This document shows positions 14,034 to 14,933 of a stretch of 14,933 bases of DNA, piece after piece. The stretch spans positions 1 to 14,933 of the forward strand of contig JAGLTP010000236.1 in the NCBI GenBank assembly GCA_023135215.1, given 5' to 3'. How positions within the stretch are numbered: position 1 is the stretch's first letter; each line of letters starts with the position of its first letter. This DNA is from Candidatus Heimdallarchaeota archaeon. Lineage in GTDB: Archaea; Asgardarchaeota; Heimdallarchaeia; Heimdallarchaeales; Heimdallarchaeaceae. A model generated the notes under the pieces. That model did no database searches and was not told the origin of the DNA. It worked only from the letters and a program-made list of their open reading frames with translations. Both the position numbers and the translations under genes were made by a program.

Positions 14034-14933
14034 TTAGAATTTATCTGTGTCTTCTTTTGCCCATTCATCTGGATCGTATACAGGTGGCATACATCTAAGA
14101 GGTTTATCTTCATAGTATCCTAGCTCATATCTAGCTTGAATTATTTTTTGTATTTCATTAGTTCCTTCGTAGATTGTTGCTCCGCGTACATTGCGATAAT
14201 AACGAGCAACTGGATAATCATCACAAAATCCATATGCTCCATGAATCTGAATTGCTCTATCCGCACATCTTACTGCAGCGTTTGTTGCATACCATTTAGC
14301 AAGAGATGTTTCTCTTGTATTAACACGACCAAGATTTTTAGTCCACCCAGCTTTCCAAGTTAATAATTCAGCTGCTTCAATATCTGAAACACTTTCAGCA
14401 ATCATACCTTGAATAAATTGATGTTGTCCTATTTTCTTACCAAAAGTTTCACGTTCATTTGCATATTCAACTGCTGCTTCTAGCGATGCTTTTGCACCAC
14501 CTACAGCTCCACCTGCGACAGTATAACGCCCCCAATCAAGAGCTGCCATAGCAACTTTGAAACCCTCTTCTGGTTGACCAAGTAAGTTTTCTTTAGGAAT
14601 AGGAGTGTTATCAAAATTGACCCATCCTGTTTCACCTGCCTTTACACCCATTTTGTGATGAAGGTTTCCTGATGTTACTCCACCAAAATCTCGTTCAACT
14701 ATGAAAGCTCTCATTCCTTTATGACGAACATCTATTTCATAAGCAAAAGCAAGGAAGATATCAGAGGATTCAGTGTAGCTAATCCACATCTTCTCACCAT
14801 TGAGTATCCACTCATCTCCTTCAAGACGACATGTTGCCTTGATACCAGCAGGATCGCTTCCAGCGGCTGGTTCGGTTAAACCATAAGTGCTCATTTTCTC
14901 TCCACTAGCTAGTATTGGTAGATATTGCTTCTT
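14034..14933 (-). CDS. Acyl-CoA dehydrogenase (partial, N-terminus off the right edge)
   Basis: About 299 C-terminal residues are visible, and the reading frame is open to the last base. The first visible residues KKQYLPILASGEKMSTYGLT run into EPAAGSDPAG, the family signature of the FAD/substrate domain. The internal methionine at 14892-14894 is therefore not the start. Further on are 'RETFGKKIGQHQFIQ' in the C-terminal helical domain, 'IQIHGAYGF', and 'RGATIYEGTNEIQKI', whose EGT glutamate is the usual catalytic base. The enzyme oxidises an acyl-CoA to the 2-enoyl-CoA and passes electrons to ETF. A charged tail of about 27 residues (YYEDKPL... to DTDKF) extends beyond the normal end. Chain-length preference cannot be told. 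Confidence 0.9.
   Translation of the reverse strand, partial: KKQYLPILASGEKMSTYGLTEPAAGSDPAGIKATCRLEGDEWILNGEKMWISYTESSDIFLAFAYEIDVRHKGMRAFIVERDFGGVTSGNLHHKMGVKAGETGWVNFDNTPIPKENLLGQPEEGFKVAMAALDWGRYTVAGGAVGGAKASLEAAVEYANERETFGKKIGQHQFIQGMIAESVSDIEAAELLTWKAGWTKNLGRVNTRETSLAKWYATNAAVRCADRAIQIHGAYGFCDDYPVARYYRNVRGATIYEGTNEIQKIIQARYELGYYEDKPLRCMPPVYDPDEWAKEDTDKF

Noticed and set aside
1..14933. CRISPR array, transposon, defence island or tRNA
   Set aside because: No regularly spaced repeats, no transposase or terminal repeats, no nuclease/toxin genes and no cloverleaf were found by eye on either strand.

Overview
The window looks like archaeal chromosomal DNA with low G+C. Several start codons lie about 22-28 nt downstream of a TATA-like box and have no Shine-Dalgarno sequence, which is the leaderless arrangement common in archaea. 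Genes inside transcription units carry AGGTG- or AGGAG-type ribosome sites. An Fap7/AK6-type kinase and a NosD-like surface protein opening with a GYPGTG...DPYRIENYNI block fit an Asgard archaeon (Loki- or Heimdall-like). That lineage call is inference: no diagnostic eukaryotic-signature gene or rRNA is present.

Left part (1-2352): a truncated AK6-like kinase reads leftward. Divergent from it is a two-gene arsenic unit, an ArsR/SmtB repressor with a CxC site followed by an ArsM arsenite methyltransferase with three Cys-Cys pairs at its N-terminus. A perfect inverted repeat sits in the arsR promoter. A PlsY-like membrane acyltransferase converges on arsM, and the two genes share one hairpin.

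Central part (2449-6389) is mostly sugar-phosphate metabolism: a phosphomannomutase/phosphoglucomutase, a YkgJ-type cysteine-cluster protein, and on the opposite strand a two-gene unit of class II fructose-bisphosphate aldolase and class I fructose-1,6-bisphosphatase. Together the last two would make fructose 6-phosphate from triose phosphates, using bacterial/eukaryal-type enzymes rather than the bifunctional aldolase/phosphatase usual in archaea. A palindromic element overlaps the predicted start of their transcript.

Next (6497-10099) come a surface beta-helix protein with one membrane helix and an unrecognised C-terminal cytoplasmic domain, an aldo/keto reductase resembling the potassium-channel beta subunit family, a probable remnant of a TIM-barrel sugar isomerase, and a DUF302 protein.

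Right part (10102-14933) is a run of five leftward genes. In transcription order these are an acyl-CoA dehydrogenase (cut by the right edge), a flavoprotein of the 3-ketosteroid delta1-dehydrogenase family, a GNAT acetyltransferase, a bicupin and a tandem YCII-domain protein. The first two suggest oxidation of an acyl-CoA and a cyclic ketone. A joint catabolic pathway is a hypothesis, because several of these genes appear to have their own promoters. I see no CRISPR array, transposase, tRNA or rRNA.
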